DNA of 64,000 nucleotides from Clarkia xantiana subsp. parviflora (GCA_036873135.1 JAPTYO010000002.1:22098452-22162451); one strand, 5' to 3'; shown: positions 1 through 11,817, counted from the stretch's first letter. Notes: a model not told the origin generated them from the letters alone. Numbers and translations are program-made.

Positions 1-247
1 AATATGTTTATTAAACATTAAGACATATTCGGAACAAATCGGATATTCGGAAAAGTGGACAACATGTTTTTGTTACTTAAAACGACAATTTAAAGTCAAA
101 AGCAGTCGAAAAAAGTGGAAAAACACTAATAATTGGAACAACGAATATCAACATTTTTAATTTGGAACAATGATTAGCAATATGAACTATTGAGAATGTT
201 TTTAGATTCTTAAGACTAATTGTGTTTACCAGAAAAAAGGAACATAC

Positions 248-768
248 CTTTCCTGCCATGGAAGCTTTCATAGCCTCATCATCCACAACAGCACCACGAA
301 TCCCAGCATTATTAACCTGCGAATATAAACACTCTTCAATCATCTACTGTTCTATTAAAAGATAAACTGAAATGATAAAAAGAGACTGATTGATTGATTA
401 TTAACCAAGATATCGAGCTTCCCGAACTGGGTTTTGATGAATTCTGCAAGAGAGGCAATGCTAGCTGAATCCATGACATCCAGCTGGTGGAACAGAACAA
501 AGTCATTAAGACCCAACTCTTGAAGCTTCTTTACAGCCTCAATTCCTCGGTTTTCATCTCTGGCCGTCAAAACCACAACAATCCCATTTGCGGCTAGTTG
601 CCTGCAAATCTCGAACCCAATTCCCTTGTTTGATCCAGAAACAACTGCATATCTGCACAATTGAAAACATCAAATCATTTCATTTTCTGCTAATTATACC
701 ATGAACAGAGGAGGGTATCCTATTCCTGTAGTATATACTAGTTTGTACCTCTTGGTGGGTTCTGCCAT
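248..768 (-). CDS. SDR carbonyl reductase gene A (5' three exons, cut by window edge)
   Basis: NADPH-dependent short-chain dehydrogenase/reductase of the plant group that includes salutaridine reductase, (+)-neomenthol dehydrogenase and SDR2b-like carbonyl reductases; expected to reduce a ketone or aldehyde in the cytosol. Exons read 768-749 (MAEPTKR, split codon), 652-406 and 316-248, all with GT-AG borders. Exon 2 holds the Rossmann cofactor motif GSNKGIG and the LARD-like segment TARDENRG; exon 3 begins VNNAG, the conserved NNAG motif. The residue before the glycine motif is Ser where genes B and C have Thr. The exon 2 donor (GTTAATAATC) nearly copies the first bases of exon 3. Exons 4-5, with the catalytic Ser/Tyr/Lys, must lie left of base 1, because bases 1-247 are only intron. 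It is a tandem copy of gene B. Substrate cannot be told from sequence. Confidence 0.85.
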
Positions 769-2076
769 TGTGGTTGCTAAGTAGAATTCTTTTTTTTTTT
801 TATCTGCTCCTCTCTTTCAATCGCATTCCTTTTTGAAGAGTTTGAATGAGAAACGGTACTTTGTTGATATTTGACACTTTTTTTGTTTGAATCTGCATAA
901 AATATGAAGGACATTTAAGATGGTGTTGACTAATTAGGAAAATAAGTTAAAAGTTCATCGCTTTGGGTGCGTTGTGTTAATTTGATTTTTTTTAAGGAAA
1001 AGGTAGAAAAAATTATTGGACCAACTGATAAATGATGTGTACAGCTGAATTTTAATTTAGGGCTTTTTTATATAAAATATTGGAATTAATTATTAATTAT
1101 AAATTTCAGTTATTTTTTCTGAAGTTTTAAATAATCAAATTAAGATTTTCCAGTGAACTATTAAAATTTATACATAAAAACTCTATTCATCCATTTATTT
1201 GGCTGGATATATTCATCAATTTCCTAATACAAAAAAAAATACAAAAAAAAAAAAATTAAAAATGTGATAGAATTAAAAACAGAAATAATCATGTTTATAT
1301 TTTTTTTGGCCAGTATGTTTATATTGAATATGAACATTTGTAAAGCCGAAAAGATAGTGTTTATCTACAACCGTTATGACATTGTTGGAAATGATCCAAT
1401 TTTTTTCTTAAAAATAGAATATTTATCGCACAATTTTCAGTGATTTCAAAATTATAAATTCGAGGCTAATATATAATTTTAACATCGAACTAAACTAATA
1501 ATAATTTATAAGAAAATAAATAAATATATGAAGTCTGGACTTTGCAAATATTGGTAGATAGAGCAGTAATTTACTAATTTTATTTTTGTAATTATTACTA
1601 ATTAAATTTGTAATAATTTCCTAGATATAGTTAGATCGTTGATTTATGGTAAGTAATTTTGTTTGAATTAAACTTAAAGAAAATTGGCCGAAATTTTTTG
1701 TGGGTAATTAAAGATGATTAAGAATAAATTACAAATAAAAATACACTTAAATAAATCTATTGTTTGTTCCAACATTAATTTCACTATCTAAATATAACAA
1801 TAAATATTTGGGCAAAGAAAAAACAATAACCATTTTGGGCCTAAAGCCCTAGCCTTGTGGTTTGGGCCTAGGGTCGGGCCCGATTGCAAGAGGTTTAAAG
1901 AGTTCAAATCTCGTGAAAAGCAACACATTTGTCATTCATTTGTAATGGACTAATTAACCCTTTAATGCATTCAATATTATTAGTGGATGCTATAGTATAG
2001 ATAGACTTCACAATAATGCTGTCAACAACCAGTCACTAACTTTGTAGACATCCGGTGCTTCACTATTGAATCTCAG
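769..2076. other. AT-rich spacer between SDR genes A and B
   Basis: No coding region is supported. It should contain the promoter of gene A (read leftward from about 770-900) and the 3' flank of gene B. The only structured piece seen is a tiny retroposon-like insertion at 1291-1325, listed separately. Confidence 0.6.
1291..1325 (-). repeat. Micro-insertion with 11-bp target duplication
   Basis: The 11-mer atgtttatatt occurs at 1291-1301 and again at 1315-1325, flanking 13 bases (ttttttggccagt). Read on the minus strand the insert ends GGCC followed by an A run, as the extreme 3' tip of a LINE or SINE copy would. Similar cases occur at 14267, 17925, 17975, 32769 and 37375. Slippage cannot be excluded for one case alone. 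Confidence 0.5.
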
Positions 2077-3832
2077 TCAAAACTCAGATTCTTCCTTCCT
2101 AAAAAAGAAGCACCCGGAAGGACCTCCCTTGGGCAGCAGCGCCAACTTGACCGGACCTTCAGCACCTTCTTCGACTGACATGAACCCTGTGTGGAAGTTA
2201 ATGTCTGTCTTGACATAACCAGGACACACACAGTTGATGCACATGTTTGGATACGTCTTTGCAAGTACTCGAGTATAAGCATTCATTGCCATCTTCGACA
2301 TGTTATATGCTACTGACTTAAATGCAGGCCACCCTTTGGATTCCCACGATCCGTTCTTGAAATCTTCAAAAAACACCTTCACCACCTCGTCAACCTTCTC
2401 GTATGTCAGGTTCTCAACGTCGCTCAACACTTGCTTGGCCCATTCATGCTTTAGTCTCTATCAATCAAAGTACAAAAGAGCACATAACTTTAGGTAAGCC
2501 TTGCATTACCTACAATAACAACTTGCAAGATGAATTTGTAGACTATGAACAAATTGCTAGCTGAACTTTTGAGATATGAACAGTGCTGACTAACAGCATG
2601 GCTAATTTGCTAGCTAGATTTTTCTTTTCATTTTATATGCATGAATTAGGTCTCGCATGCATTTTCTAATCTAAAGAATTAATCAATAGTTAAAAGGATT
2701 TTGTAAATTGTAAGTTCATTTTAATCAAGTTAGAAACTCATTCAAAAAAAAATTAGCTAACCAACTATTCATACACCCAAAGTTTAGCCATTAAGTTGCT
2801 ACTTAATTCTATATAGTATAAACCCCCTAAACCAAACCATATTACCTGTAGCTTGCCCCTGCTGGAAGAGACATTGACAATGGTTGGAGAATCAGAGAGT
2901 TGGAGAAGGTGTATAAGCGCTTCCACCATTCTTTTGGCACCATAGTAGTTGGTATCTATACAATTTGCAGCTGCCTCATATGGTTGTGTCATGATTGAAC
3001 CCCAATCTGTTTGTGGATCTTCCTGAAATTAGTCCTCACACCATTTAAGTTTCGTCCCTCAGCCAATATACACAATTGCCAGCACAAATTTACCTTCCCG
3101 GCAGTAGATTTTAGGGCCTCACCATCGACAACACCACCACGAATCCCGGCATTATTAACCTACAAGTCCCCAAACAGAGTAATGCTACAAAGCCTGAAAC
3201 TTAGTGAAAATTAGAGGAAAAGTAGAACATTTTCCATAACCCGAAACTGTTGCCAATCTCACTCAATCCATAATTTCCAAATAAATCATCTTCACTGAAA
3301 CCTTTGATCGATGGTTGAAGATGTTTGATTGTTCAAGGAAGAGAAGATCTTTCACTTACACTCTAAATTTGACACTTTGTAGCATTACTCAAACAAACAA
3401 GTATACATATGATTGGGAATAATCTTTGATAAATTATCTTCAATGAAATCAAATTGAAGTAGTATTATGGAGAAAGACTGAATCTTTACCAATATATCGA
3501 GTTTTCCGAACTGGGTTTTGATGAACTCAGCAAGAGAAGCAATGGTGGCAGGATCAAGAACATCAACCGGGTGGAACAGAACAAAGTCACTTAGACCGGA
3601 GTCATGAAGTTTCTTTAGAGCTTCAAGCCCTCGGTTTTCATCTCTGGCCGTTAAGATCACTACAGTCCCATTTGTGGCAAGTTGCCTGCAAATCTCGAAG
3701 CCGATTCCCTTGTTCGATCCAGTAACCACAGCGTATCTGCAGACAAAAAAGGAGGGAGATCATTTCATGATCAAAGGGGAAAAGGAAAAAGGGGAGGCTC
3801 AGTAGTACGTACCTTTTTGTGGGTTCTGCCAT
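2077..3832 (-). CDS. SDR carbonyl reductase gene B (five exons, 296 aa)
   Basis: Complete NADPH-dependent SDR of the salutaridine reductase/neomenthol dehydrogenase-like group. Exons: 3832-3813, 3736-3490, 3159-3094, 3022-2846, 2457-2077; all introns are GT-AG and the sum, 891 nt, gives 296 residues, close to the family's usual length. Motifs: TGSNKGIG near residues 12-19 for NADPH, NNAG near 91-94, catalytic Asn about 136 (TNYYGAK), Ser about 164 (VNVSSS), and Tyr221-x3-Lys225 (YNMSK). The C-terminus [15 protein letters not shown] is typical. Start chosen at MAEPTKR because all three paralogs share it. It lacks one residue in exon 3 and gains one before the active-site Tyr relative to gene C. 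Same strand as A, divergent from C. No disabling change seen, so likely functional; substrate unknown. Confidence 0.92.
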
Positions 3833-4040
3833 GGAGATTTTCTAATTCAGCCCAGAAATAAGTGAGAATACCTTTTAATCGAGTTGAGAGAATACCTTTT
3901 AATCGAGTTCTTCGAATTTGGATTATTCTCCTGAGACGGAGAGAACGGGTGATGGGGTTAAAGAGTGGTGAGATATTATTAATATATATATTATATTATT
4001 ATTTTTTTGTCTAATATATTTTTAGTATTATAATCCTAAG
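3833..4040 (-). promoter_or_regulatory. Upstream region of SDR gene B
   Basis: About 200 bases between the gene B start codon and the hAT element. It contains an imperfect direct repeat (ataccttttaatcgagtt at about 3871 and 3893) and an AT-rich run near 3975-4020. The 5' leader and core promoter should lie here, though no single TATA box can be assigned. The hAT insertion caps the upstream side. Confidence 0.4.
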
Positions 4041-4845
4041 TAGGGGTGAGCAATGGTCTAGCAAGACCATAACCGAGCTCATGACCGCCCAAGACCAAGA
4101 CCATTAGCTCAAGACCGTTTAGGACCAAGACCAATGGTCTTCTTTTATTGGTCTTAATTGGTCCTGGTCTTAATTTCGGTCCAAGACCATTAAGACCATT
4201 TGAGACCATTTAGGACCATTAAGACCATTGTATTATTAAAAAAAAATTGGAAATAATAATTTATAATAAAAGTTAAAACCTCCGCTGAGCTTCGAGAGCA
4301 AACTTGAGAAACATTAGATTAGCTGAATAATTAGGAGTTTTTGACCAAAATAGGTTTACATGGACAACCAAATACAAATATAGGCTAGAAAAAAAAAAAC
4401 TAATTACAAATATAGGGCTGGCCGGGTAAGGGGAACTCGGCCAACTGAATTTTTTTTTTCGGAAAAAAAAAAAATTGGAACTCATTTGGTCGGGTTCCCC
4501 CTACTCGGCAAAATATGTTTTTTTTTTCGTTTTTTTTTCTGTTTTTTTTAAATAGAAGTTGTAAAAATTAAAGGTTTTGTAATTACTTTTTTTCTAAAAA
4601 ACCTATTAGAGAATTTGGTTGTGGGTTGTTGACATCGCAATTAATTAGTTTTGAGAAAAAAAAAACACTACTTGGCCGGGTTCCCAATGAGTTTGAAAAA
4701 AATATAAAATTAGTAGTTTTGTAATTTTTTTACGAAAACTGGTAAACGGAAAATGTCTGTCAATTTGCCCTCTAGGGTTCACCATTTTCAATAGGTTTTT
4801 TAGAAAAAAATTTACAAACCATCAATTTTTACAATTTCTTTTAAA

Positions 4846-4880
<35 letters not shown>

Positions 4881-5680
4881 CAGAAAAAACGAAAAATTAA
4901 AAAAAAAAAAAAATACATATTTGGTCGGGTTGGGGCGACCCGGCCAAGTGAGATCTTTTTTTTTTTTTTTTTTCAGTTTTCCGAATTAAAAAAAAAAAAA
5001 AAACAGTTGGCCGGGTTGGGGGAACCCGTCCAAGTGAAGTCCAATTTTGGAACTCACTTGGTCGGGTTCCCCCACCCGGCCAGCCCTATATTTGTAATTG
5101 GTTTTTTTTTTCTAGTCTATATTGGTATTTGGTTGTCCATGTAACCCTATTTTGGTCAAAAACTCAATAATTAGTTTATGAAGTTGCTTGCTACAGAGAG
5201 ATGAAAAGTTTATGTTTGTAAAGTGCAAAGTGCCAAAATACTACATTTTCGTGTTTGATTTATTTTCTGTCTAATATCAGGGAAATTGTAACTTTGTTAC
5301 ACCAAGTTACGTAATTTGATAAGTGTCTTATTTGTTATTTATGGATCGTATAACCATAAAACTTATTTGAACACTTTATCAGGTATTGATTACACCAATC
5401 TCAACTATTATATATAATTATAATAAACATATTTTCAATTTAAAATTATTACAAAATAATATTCAACAAATTTTAAAAAAATAAATTAAATTAAAAAACA
5501 TAAAATATAAAAATGGTCCTAATGGTCTGGATCAAAACCAGAACCAAAAAGACCAATACCATTTTAAATGGTCCAAATGGTCCTGGTTTGGTCCTAGACC
5601 ATTTGGAGGAGGACCATTTACAAATGGTCTTGCATGGTCTTGGTCTGGTCCTGACCAGGACCAGACCACGCTCACCCCTA
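4041..5680. mobile_element. Non-autonomous hAT element with AGACCA-rich ends
   Basis: Ends are taggggtgag at 4041 and its inverted copy ctcaccccta ending at 5680, a hAT-like terminus. They are flanked by an exact 8-bp target duplication, atcctaag (4033-4040 and 5681-5688). Subterminal 200-300 bases on both sides are dense in AGACCA/TGGTCT, as transposase-binding repeats would be. No transposase is present. A MULE is nested at 4335-5165. Confidence 0.8.
4335..5165. mobile_element. Fold-back MULE nested in the hAT element
   Basis: Long inverted repeats begin gagtttttgaccaaaata at 4335 and end as the inverse at 5165. The exact 9-bp duplication aataattag flanks it (4326-4334 and 5166-5174), the size expected of Mutator-like elements. 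The interior repeats a GGCCGGGT...ACCCGGCC module separated by long A or T runs (for example around 4850-4915 and 4955-5000). Non-coding. Confidence 0.8.
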
Positions 5681-5687
5681 ATCCTAA

Positions 5688-6480
5688 GGGTTAAAAGAGT
5701 TTTTTAATGTCATATGTTTAGTACATTTTGTAGATTTTTGATATCATACTTGTACATTTGTAGACTATTTGTGCATCTGTTAGTTGACTCTTGACTGTTA
5801 AGCTTGACTATTAATTACACATGTACAAATCATGTGACTTTCCCAAAGTTTTATTTTTGTTCAATTTAGTCCATTATCTTCTTCCGGCGACCGTCAAAAG
5901 TATTTCAACCACCGCACAAGGCCGTCGACCACCACTCAAGGTTGCCGAAACCCACCCAAGGCCGTAGAAACCCACACATGGACGCTGGCCAAAATTGAAG
6001 CCCACCGATGATCACCAATTGGGGCCGGACGACTCCAATTAGAGTCGTCCGGCCCCGATTGGGCAACCGAGGGCTCTGGTCGGAGCCACAGAGCTCCAAT
6101 CTGAGCTCTCGGTGGCCCAATCGGGGTCAGATGGCCCTTATCAAAGTTCTCCGACCAAGATTGGTGGTTATCGGTGGGTTTAGATGATGGTTGCCATGTG
6201 CGGGTTTCTGTGGCCTTGTGTGGGTTTCTGCGACTTTGTGCGATGGGTGGAATACTATGGGCGGTGGCTTATATTAGGGACTAAATTGAACAAAAATGAA
6301 ACTTAGAGAAAGTCACTTGATTTGCACATGGGAAATTAACCGTCAAACTTAACAGTCAACTAATGATTGCATCAAAAATTTACAAAACGTAAATATATGA
6401 CACCAAAAGCCTACAAAAAAAACATATGACATCAAAAGCCAACATGACCAAACATATAGCACCAAAAGACCATTTAACCT
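5688..6480. mobile_element. Long-TIR non-autonomous MULE
   Basis: Inverted repeats of about 190 bases run inward from gggttaaaag at 5688 and from the opposite end at 6480; both contain the internal motif ttgttcaatttagtcc or its inverse. Flanks taatcctaa (5679-5687) and taatcataa (6481-6489) match at 8 of 9 positions. Same family as the elements at 9927-10678 and 34834-35441. The GC-rich centre (5880-6120) has no supported gene. Confidence 0.7.
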
Positions 6481-7457
6481 TAATCATAATTATGATTTTC
6501 ACTTCGATTAAACTATTACCCATATTTTTATATAACAATATATCTATAATTGATAACCATAACCTGAAATTAGTGTAGAATCTGAGAAGTTAGGGTCGGG
6601 CTGCGGGGTGAGACATAGCGCAGCAGAATCTAGTGTAAAATATAAGAAGTTAAGGCGAGGCAAGAAGAATGATAAATCGAAAGTAAGAATATTAAAATTT
6701 GAGATTAAGAAAGTAAATGAGTAAATATGAACGATTTTAAGGGTTATGAGAGAATGAACAATTTAGATTATATGGACATAAAGATTGGATTTTGTTAAGT
6801 GTCTAATTATACACGGATATATTATATATATAATGGTAATGATTATAAAAATTAACATCAATTTATTATCATAACTATAACTATTATGAGTATAAAACTC
6901 ATTTATATAACTGTATTACATCGTAATGATGCGGTTAACCATATCGGCAAATTATGTAAAAATTATGGTTATTTTTTATTTTCATCGCACCACTGGTGAT
7001 GGAGGGTAGTTGCTAGGTACCTTGTCAAGTTGTCATCTTTTTATGTAGGTGACTTAGGGTTGTAATCGAGCTAAATATATGTCAAACTCGATTTGACTCA
7101 TTTTATTCGAGTTTGAACTAGACCGAGTGTTAATTTTTTTAAGTTCAAGTTGAACTCGGTGTCATACTTAACGAGTTCGAGTTCGACTCAACTCGACTTG
7201 CGAAACTTAAAATTATTTAATTAAATTATAAATGGTGCACCTTAAACTCGAGTTCGAACTCGACTTAAATTATATATATATATAAGCTCAACCAGAAATT
7301 TAATCAATCGAATTCAAATATAACTTAGGTAATTTCTAGTAGCTCACTCATTTGCCGCTAGTGACTAGATGACGTTTCCTTATAATTTATGTAGAAAACC
7401 AGCTGTAAAACAAGGATTATCTTGAGGAATTTGAACTTCATTCATCTTAAAAACTAT
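6481..7457. other. AT-rich spacer with hAT-like remnant
   Basis: No gene seen. Between about 7030 and 7330 the sequence is rich in inverted and direct ACTCGA/TCGAGT words, starting ttagggttgtaatcgagc, which resembles one end of a hAT element. No matching right end was found, so this is probably a remnant. Confidence 0.35.
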
Positions 7458-7701
7458 GGGTCTTTCTACTATGCTTTATAAGCATCATGCTTGTGGTAGT
7501 TCTTTTGTTTTTTTCTATTCTCTTGAATGTGAACTCTATATGAAAATTTATATTATTAATAGTATGCTACAAATATTAGTTGTAGTTAAAAAAATTCATA
7601 TTTGTTGATACTTTTAAAGTTTTACATATGCTACAATTAAGTACACTCTAGTAGTAAAAAAAGCAAAAGTATGGTGTTCCACAAGTATGATAGAAAATCC
7701 C
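7458..7701. mobile_element. MITE copy 1
   Basis: 244 bases with inverted ends (gggtctttctactatgct and its degenerate inverse). It is homologous over its full length to the copies at 7935 and 8205, sharing ttattaatagtatg and aagttttacatatg internally. No clear target duplication remains. Confidence 0.6.
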
Positions 7702-7934
7702 AAATGGGCAACCCACTTATAGTTTCTTTTTTTTCTCGCGGGGTGGTCCTAGTGGGGGCCTCATCAGGAGGGCAGCAACCAACTTATAGTTAATCCAACC
7801 TTTCAATCAATTTCACATGGACCAATTTCTTGCCGTACTTTTAAATTCTGGACATAATTTGCTAATTACCCGAAAATTAAGTGTTTGATGGTAGATATTT
7901 TCATATATTAATGATCAATTTAATCTAATTAATT

Positions 7935-8180
7935 GGACCTTTCTACAATGCTCTTGGAGCACCATGCTTTTGCCACTAATTTTTTTATTTTTCTATTGCC
8001 CTAAATGTGAACCCCATAGGAAAATTGATATTATTAATAGTATGATACACTTCTTAGGTGTAATTAAAAAAATTCATACTTTTTCATACTTTTAAAGTTT
8101 TACTTATGTTACAATTAAGTCCACCATAGTATTAAAAAAATCAAAAGCATGGTGCTCCCAAAGCATAGTAGAAAAATCCA
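7935..8180. mobile_element. MITE copy 2
   Basis: 246 bases, terminal inverted repeats of the type ggaNNtttctacNatgct, same orientation as copies 1 and 3. Only 24 bases separate it from copy 3, so the two may derive from a local duplication or from insertion of one beside another. Confidence 0.65.
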
Positions 8181-8204
8181 ACTAATTGTAATAAAAAAAA
8201 CTCA

Positions 8205-8439
8205 GGATTTTTATATCATGCTCCAAGAATACCATGTTTTTAGTAATTTTTTTGTAATTTTCTATTGCCCTAAAGGTAAACCCTAGAGGAAAATTTATTT
8301 TATTAATAGTATGATGCAAATATTATGTGTGGTTAAAAAATTTCATACTTTTAAAATTTTACATATGTTACAATTAAGTCAACCGTTGTAATAAAAAAAA
8401 CCAAAAGCATGGTACTCTTGGAGCATGGTAGAAAAATCC
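8205..8439. mobile_element. MITE copy 3
   Basis: 235 bases, inverted ends ggatttttatatcatgctcc and its inverse. Flanks aaaaactca (8196-8204) and aaaatctca (8440-8448) match at 8 of 9 positions, suggesting a Mutator-type 9-bp duplication. Non-coding. Confidence 0.65.
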
Positions 8440-9264
8440 AAAATCTCATATGGGTTACACCATTTTAGTCCAATTTATCGGCAATTTTAAGGTGCAATTT
8501 ATAAGTTCATATAGTGAATTTTGAAAAAAAAAATAATAATAATTTGAATGTTCGGATATGATTTTATAATTAAGACACAGTTAAAGTACCAATTTGGTTA
8601 TGAGCATTATGTTTGAAATCAAATTGTATTTCTTTATTGAACAAAGGAATTCATTAATACTAAAAAAACATTCAAATATATAATAGTGAGATATAACGGT
8701 CCTTATTAATCAAAGAAAAGATAAAAGAGATGATGGAGGTTGGTTATTCGCATTTGGAATAGCATGTCAAATGATTAGGATATCCGAGTTGCTAATTGTT
8801 TGATTTTTTCCGTGAGATTTTGTGTGACTTTTTGTTGTTGTTAGGCTTTAGATTACTTCTTGCGAATCCGTTTCAGTCTCAACGTTTGACCATCCTTCCT
8901 ATATCACAAGACGTGTTGCTTCATACTATTAAATCGTATCCCAAAATCAAATTGTATTCCAATTAAACAAAATTCATCTATATATCGACCTTCAGTTGAA
9001 GTTTTTTTTTTTTTTTTTATATATATATTTACATTGCTTTCGCAAATTCGGTCGACCGGGAGTGTTAAGGATAAAGAAGTCAATTGAAGGTATGAACTTA
9101 ACTTGTTTTTATTCATTATTATATAGTGAAATCCATCTAGAGGCTTAAATTAGTTAAATATTAATAGCCCAATAATAATACTACGGTCACTCCGTCAGTC
9201 ATATTGTGATATGTGGCCGACTCGGAGCCAAGCGTCCCTCCTAGAGAAAAACCGAACCTTCTAG
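8440..9264. other. Upstream spacer of SDR gene C
   Basis: AT-rich and without a supported gene. A T run followed by (AT)n lies at 9003-9027. The distal promoter of gene C would be in its last few hundred bases. Confidence 0.5.
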
Positions 9265-9272
9265 TTATAAAG
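9265..9272 (+). promoter_or_regulatory. Likely TATA box of SDR gene C
   Basis: ttataaag lies 66 bases before the start codon. With a usual TATA-to-start spacing of about 30 this gives a leader of roughly 35-40 bases. Position and composition fit; no experimental support. Confidence 0.45.
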
Positions 9273-9330
9273 AGAAGAATACCTTTCTCTGCAAGAATTG
9301 ATCTTTGAAACTGAGCAACCAATATTCGCG

Positions 9331-11817
9331 ATGGCAGAACCCACCAAGAGGTACACACCTACTACTGTTTGTACATACTATTGACAGAATAAAATATATG
9401 AAGTGATTTCCATTTTTCCTTGTGCAGATACGCAGTGGTTACTGGATCAAACAAGGGAATTGGTTTCGAGATTTGCAGGCAGCTTGCTGCAAACGGTGTC
9501 GTGGTGGTCTTAACAGCTAGAGATGAAATCCGAGGACTCGAAGCTGTAAAGAAGCTCCACGACTCCGGTCTCAGTGACTTTGTTCTGTTCCACCAGCTCG
9601 ATGTGACGGATTCTGCTAGCGTTGCCTCTCTTGCAGAATTCATCAGAACTCGGTTTGGAAAACTCGATATCTTGGTAAGGAATCATCCATCTTTTCTTCA
9701 TTATCGCCTTTTCGGTTGAGTTAATTGGCAGCGGATGAGTATTTCTATGTGGGCTGTTTCCATTTGCAGGTTAACAATGCCGGGATTGGTGGTGTTGTTA
9801 TTGATGGTGAGGCTATGAAAGCTTCAACAGCAGGAAAGGTAAATTATACAATTCACTTAATAACTGTCTCTTAAGCTTGAATTTTATAAACATATACGTT
9901 TTTTTTTCTTTAGCATAATACTTTTTCTTTTAATAAATTTTCATACCACTTCTTTGCACAAAATCCATTTTTTGTACCACTTCTATTTCTTTTTATACTT
10001 TTGGTACCAATTCTTTCAACTTTGTATCCTATTCTACTTTTTTTATACTTTTGGTACCAATTCTTTCAACTTTGTATCCTTTTGGTACCACCGTTAACTT
10101 TCCATCCAAATTAGCCGTTAAGTGTCATGTGACATGCACCTGACCGCCCTAAACTTTTGAATTTGTTTCAATTTAGTTCATCTAATGCATCCCTAACTTT
10201 TAATTTTTCAATATAGCCCTAAAATTTCATAATCAAACCCTTGACCCAAATTGACCTAGCCGAACCTAGCCTAGGGATAGGTCCGACCTTGGGTCGGGTT
10301 CGCCTGCGTCAGGCGACCCTGGCCCAGGATCGGACCTAGCCGCTAGGTCCGGCTAGGTCAATTGGGACATAGCCCCAATTGGGTTTGCCCTAGGTTAGGT
10401 CCGCCGGAACAAGGGTTCGATTTTGAAATTTTTGGGCTAAATTGAACAAATTAATAGTTAGGAATGTATTAGATGGACTAAATTGAAACAAATTCAAAGG
10501 TTTTTGGGCGGTCACGTGCATGACACATGACACTTAATGCCCAATTTGGACGGAAAGTTAACGGTGGTACCAAAAGGATACAAAGTTGAAAGAATTGGAA
10601 CCAAAATACATAAAAAAATAGAAGTGGTACCAAAAGTGGATTCTGTGCAAAGAAGTGGTATGAAAAGGTACTTAATCCTACCTTTAGTTTAGTATAGTAC
10701 TAAAATCACAACAGAAACTCTAATCTAGAATTAATCCGGTGTTCTTTCTCTGATCCTTTTAGTAAAGTGGTTTAACAATGTTGTTTGTGATTACACATGT
10801 CCAATATTGTATCTCCTAAGAGAGACGTATAATCTTTGTAACTGCCAAGTTTGATAATGCAGTAGAAACTGTGAAACAAATCGTTGATAAACTACTAATA
10901 CCCTCACTAGTCATTAACATTTTGGAAACATAAAATGTGTAAGATTATTACAATATATATATATATATATAAATGGATTGTTCATCACATACAGGAAGGA
11001 GTTCAGATAGATTGGGGTTCATTCATGACCCAATCATATGAAGCAGCTGAAGATTGCATAGAGACCAACTACAATGGTGCCAAGAGAGTAGTGGAAGCAC
11101 TCATAGATCTCCTCCAACTCTCTCATTCTCCAACCATTGTCAATGTCTCCTCCTCCATGGGCAAGCTTCAGGTATAAACATAACACCACCAAAACCACTG
11201 TCGTTTATGTTAAAGATTAAAGTATGTGTGGATCTCCGGCGAGGTACCTTAAGAATTTAGGACAGTTGGTTAAGTACTGTTTCGGCTAAAATTTTCACAT
11301 AGTAATAGAGTATGTATGTTCAAATTTACTAGCGCCAACACGTATAACCTTAAGGTTCAATAATGTCATTTGTTCAAGTGATCCGTTCAAAATTCCATGC
11401 GTTCGAATATAATTAGTTGTGTTTGTTTTTACCCGACAGAGACTGAGCCATGAATGGGCCAAACAAGTGTTGAGCGATGCCGAGAGCCTCACAGAGGCAA
11501 AGGTGGATGAGGTGGTGAAGGTGTTTCTTGAAGATTTTAGAGAAGGTTCATGGGCATCGAAGGGGTGGCCTGCCTTCATGCCTGCTTATATTGTGTCTAA
11601 GGCTGCCATGAATGCTTACACTCGAGTTCTTGCCAAGAAGTACTCAAACATGCGCATCAACTGTGTCTGCCCGGGATTTGTCAAGACGGATCTGAACTTT
11701 GGCACTGGGATCTTGTCGGTAGAAGAAGGTGGTGAAAGTCCGGTTAAGTTGGCATTGTTGTCTGAAGGAGGCCCCTCCGGCCGCTTCTTTGTTAGGAAGG
11801 AAGAGTCTGAGTTTTGA
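9331..11817 (+). CDS. SDR carbonyl reductase gene C (five exons, 296 aa)
   Basis: Complete paralog of genes A and B. Exons 9331-9350, 9428-9674, 9770-9838, 10995-11171, 11440-11817; GT-AG throughout, total 891 nt. Motifs: TGSNKGIG at residues 12-19, NNAG at 91-94, catalytic Asn137 (TNYNGAK), Ser about 165 (VNVSSS), Tyr221-x3-Lys225 (YIVSK), C-terminus [12 protein letters not shown]. These match the NADPH-dependent single-domain SDRs that reduce carbonyls in terpenoid and alkaloid metabolism or detoxification; which substrate is unknown. Exon lengths equal those of gene B except +3 in exon 3 and -3 in exon 5. Intron 3 is swollen to about 1.16 kb by a MULE (9927-10678). It is head-to-head with gene B across about 5.5 kb of transposons. 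Likely functional. Confidence 0.93.
9927..10678. mobile_element. MULE inside intron 3 of SDR gene C
   Basis: Long inverted repeats: the left arm from about 9931 carries cataccacttctttgcac, and the right arm has gtgcaaagaagtggtatg-like sequence ending about 10678. The arms share tttcaactttgtatcc and its inverse. Flanks tactttttc and tacctttag match only partly, so the duplication is decayed. The left arm has a short internal duplication (ttttggtaccaattctttc twice). It belongs to the family at 5688 and 34834. Being intronic it need not break the gene. Confidence 0.65.

Noticed and set aside
7030..7330. A complete hAT element
   Set aside because: Only a left-end-like sequence is present; no inverse right end or 8-bp duplication was found.
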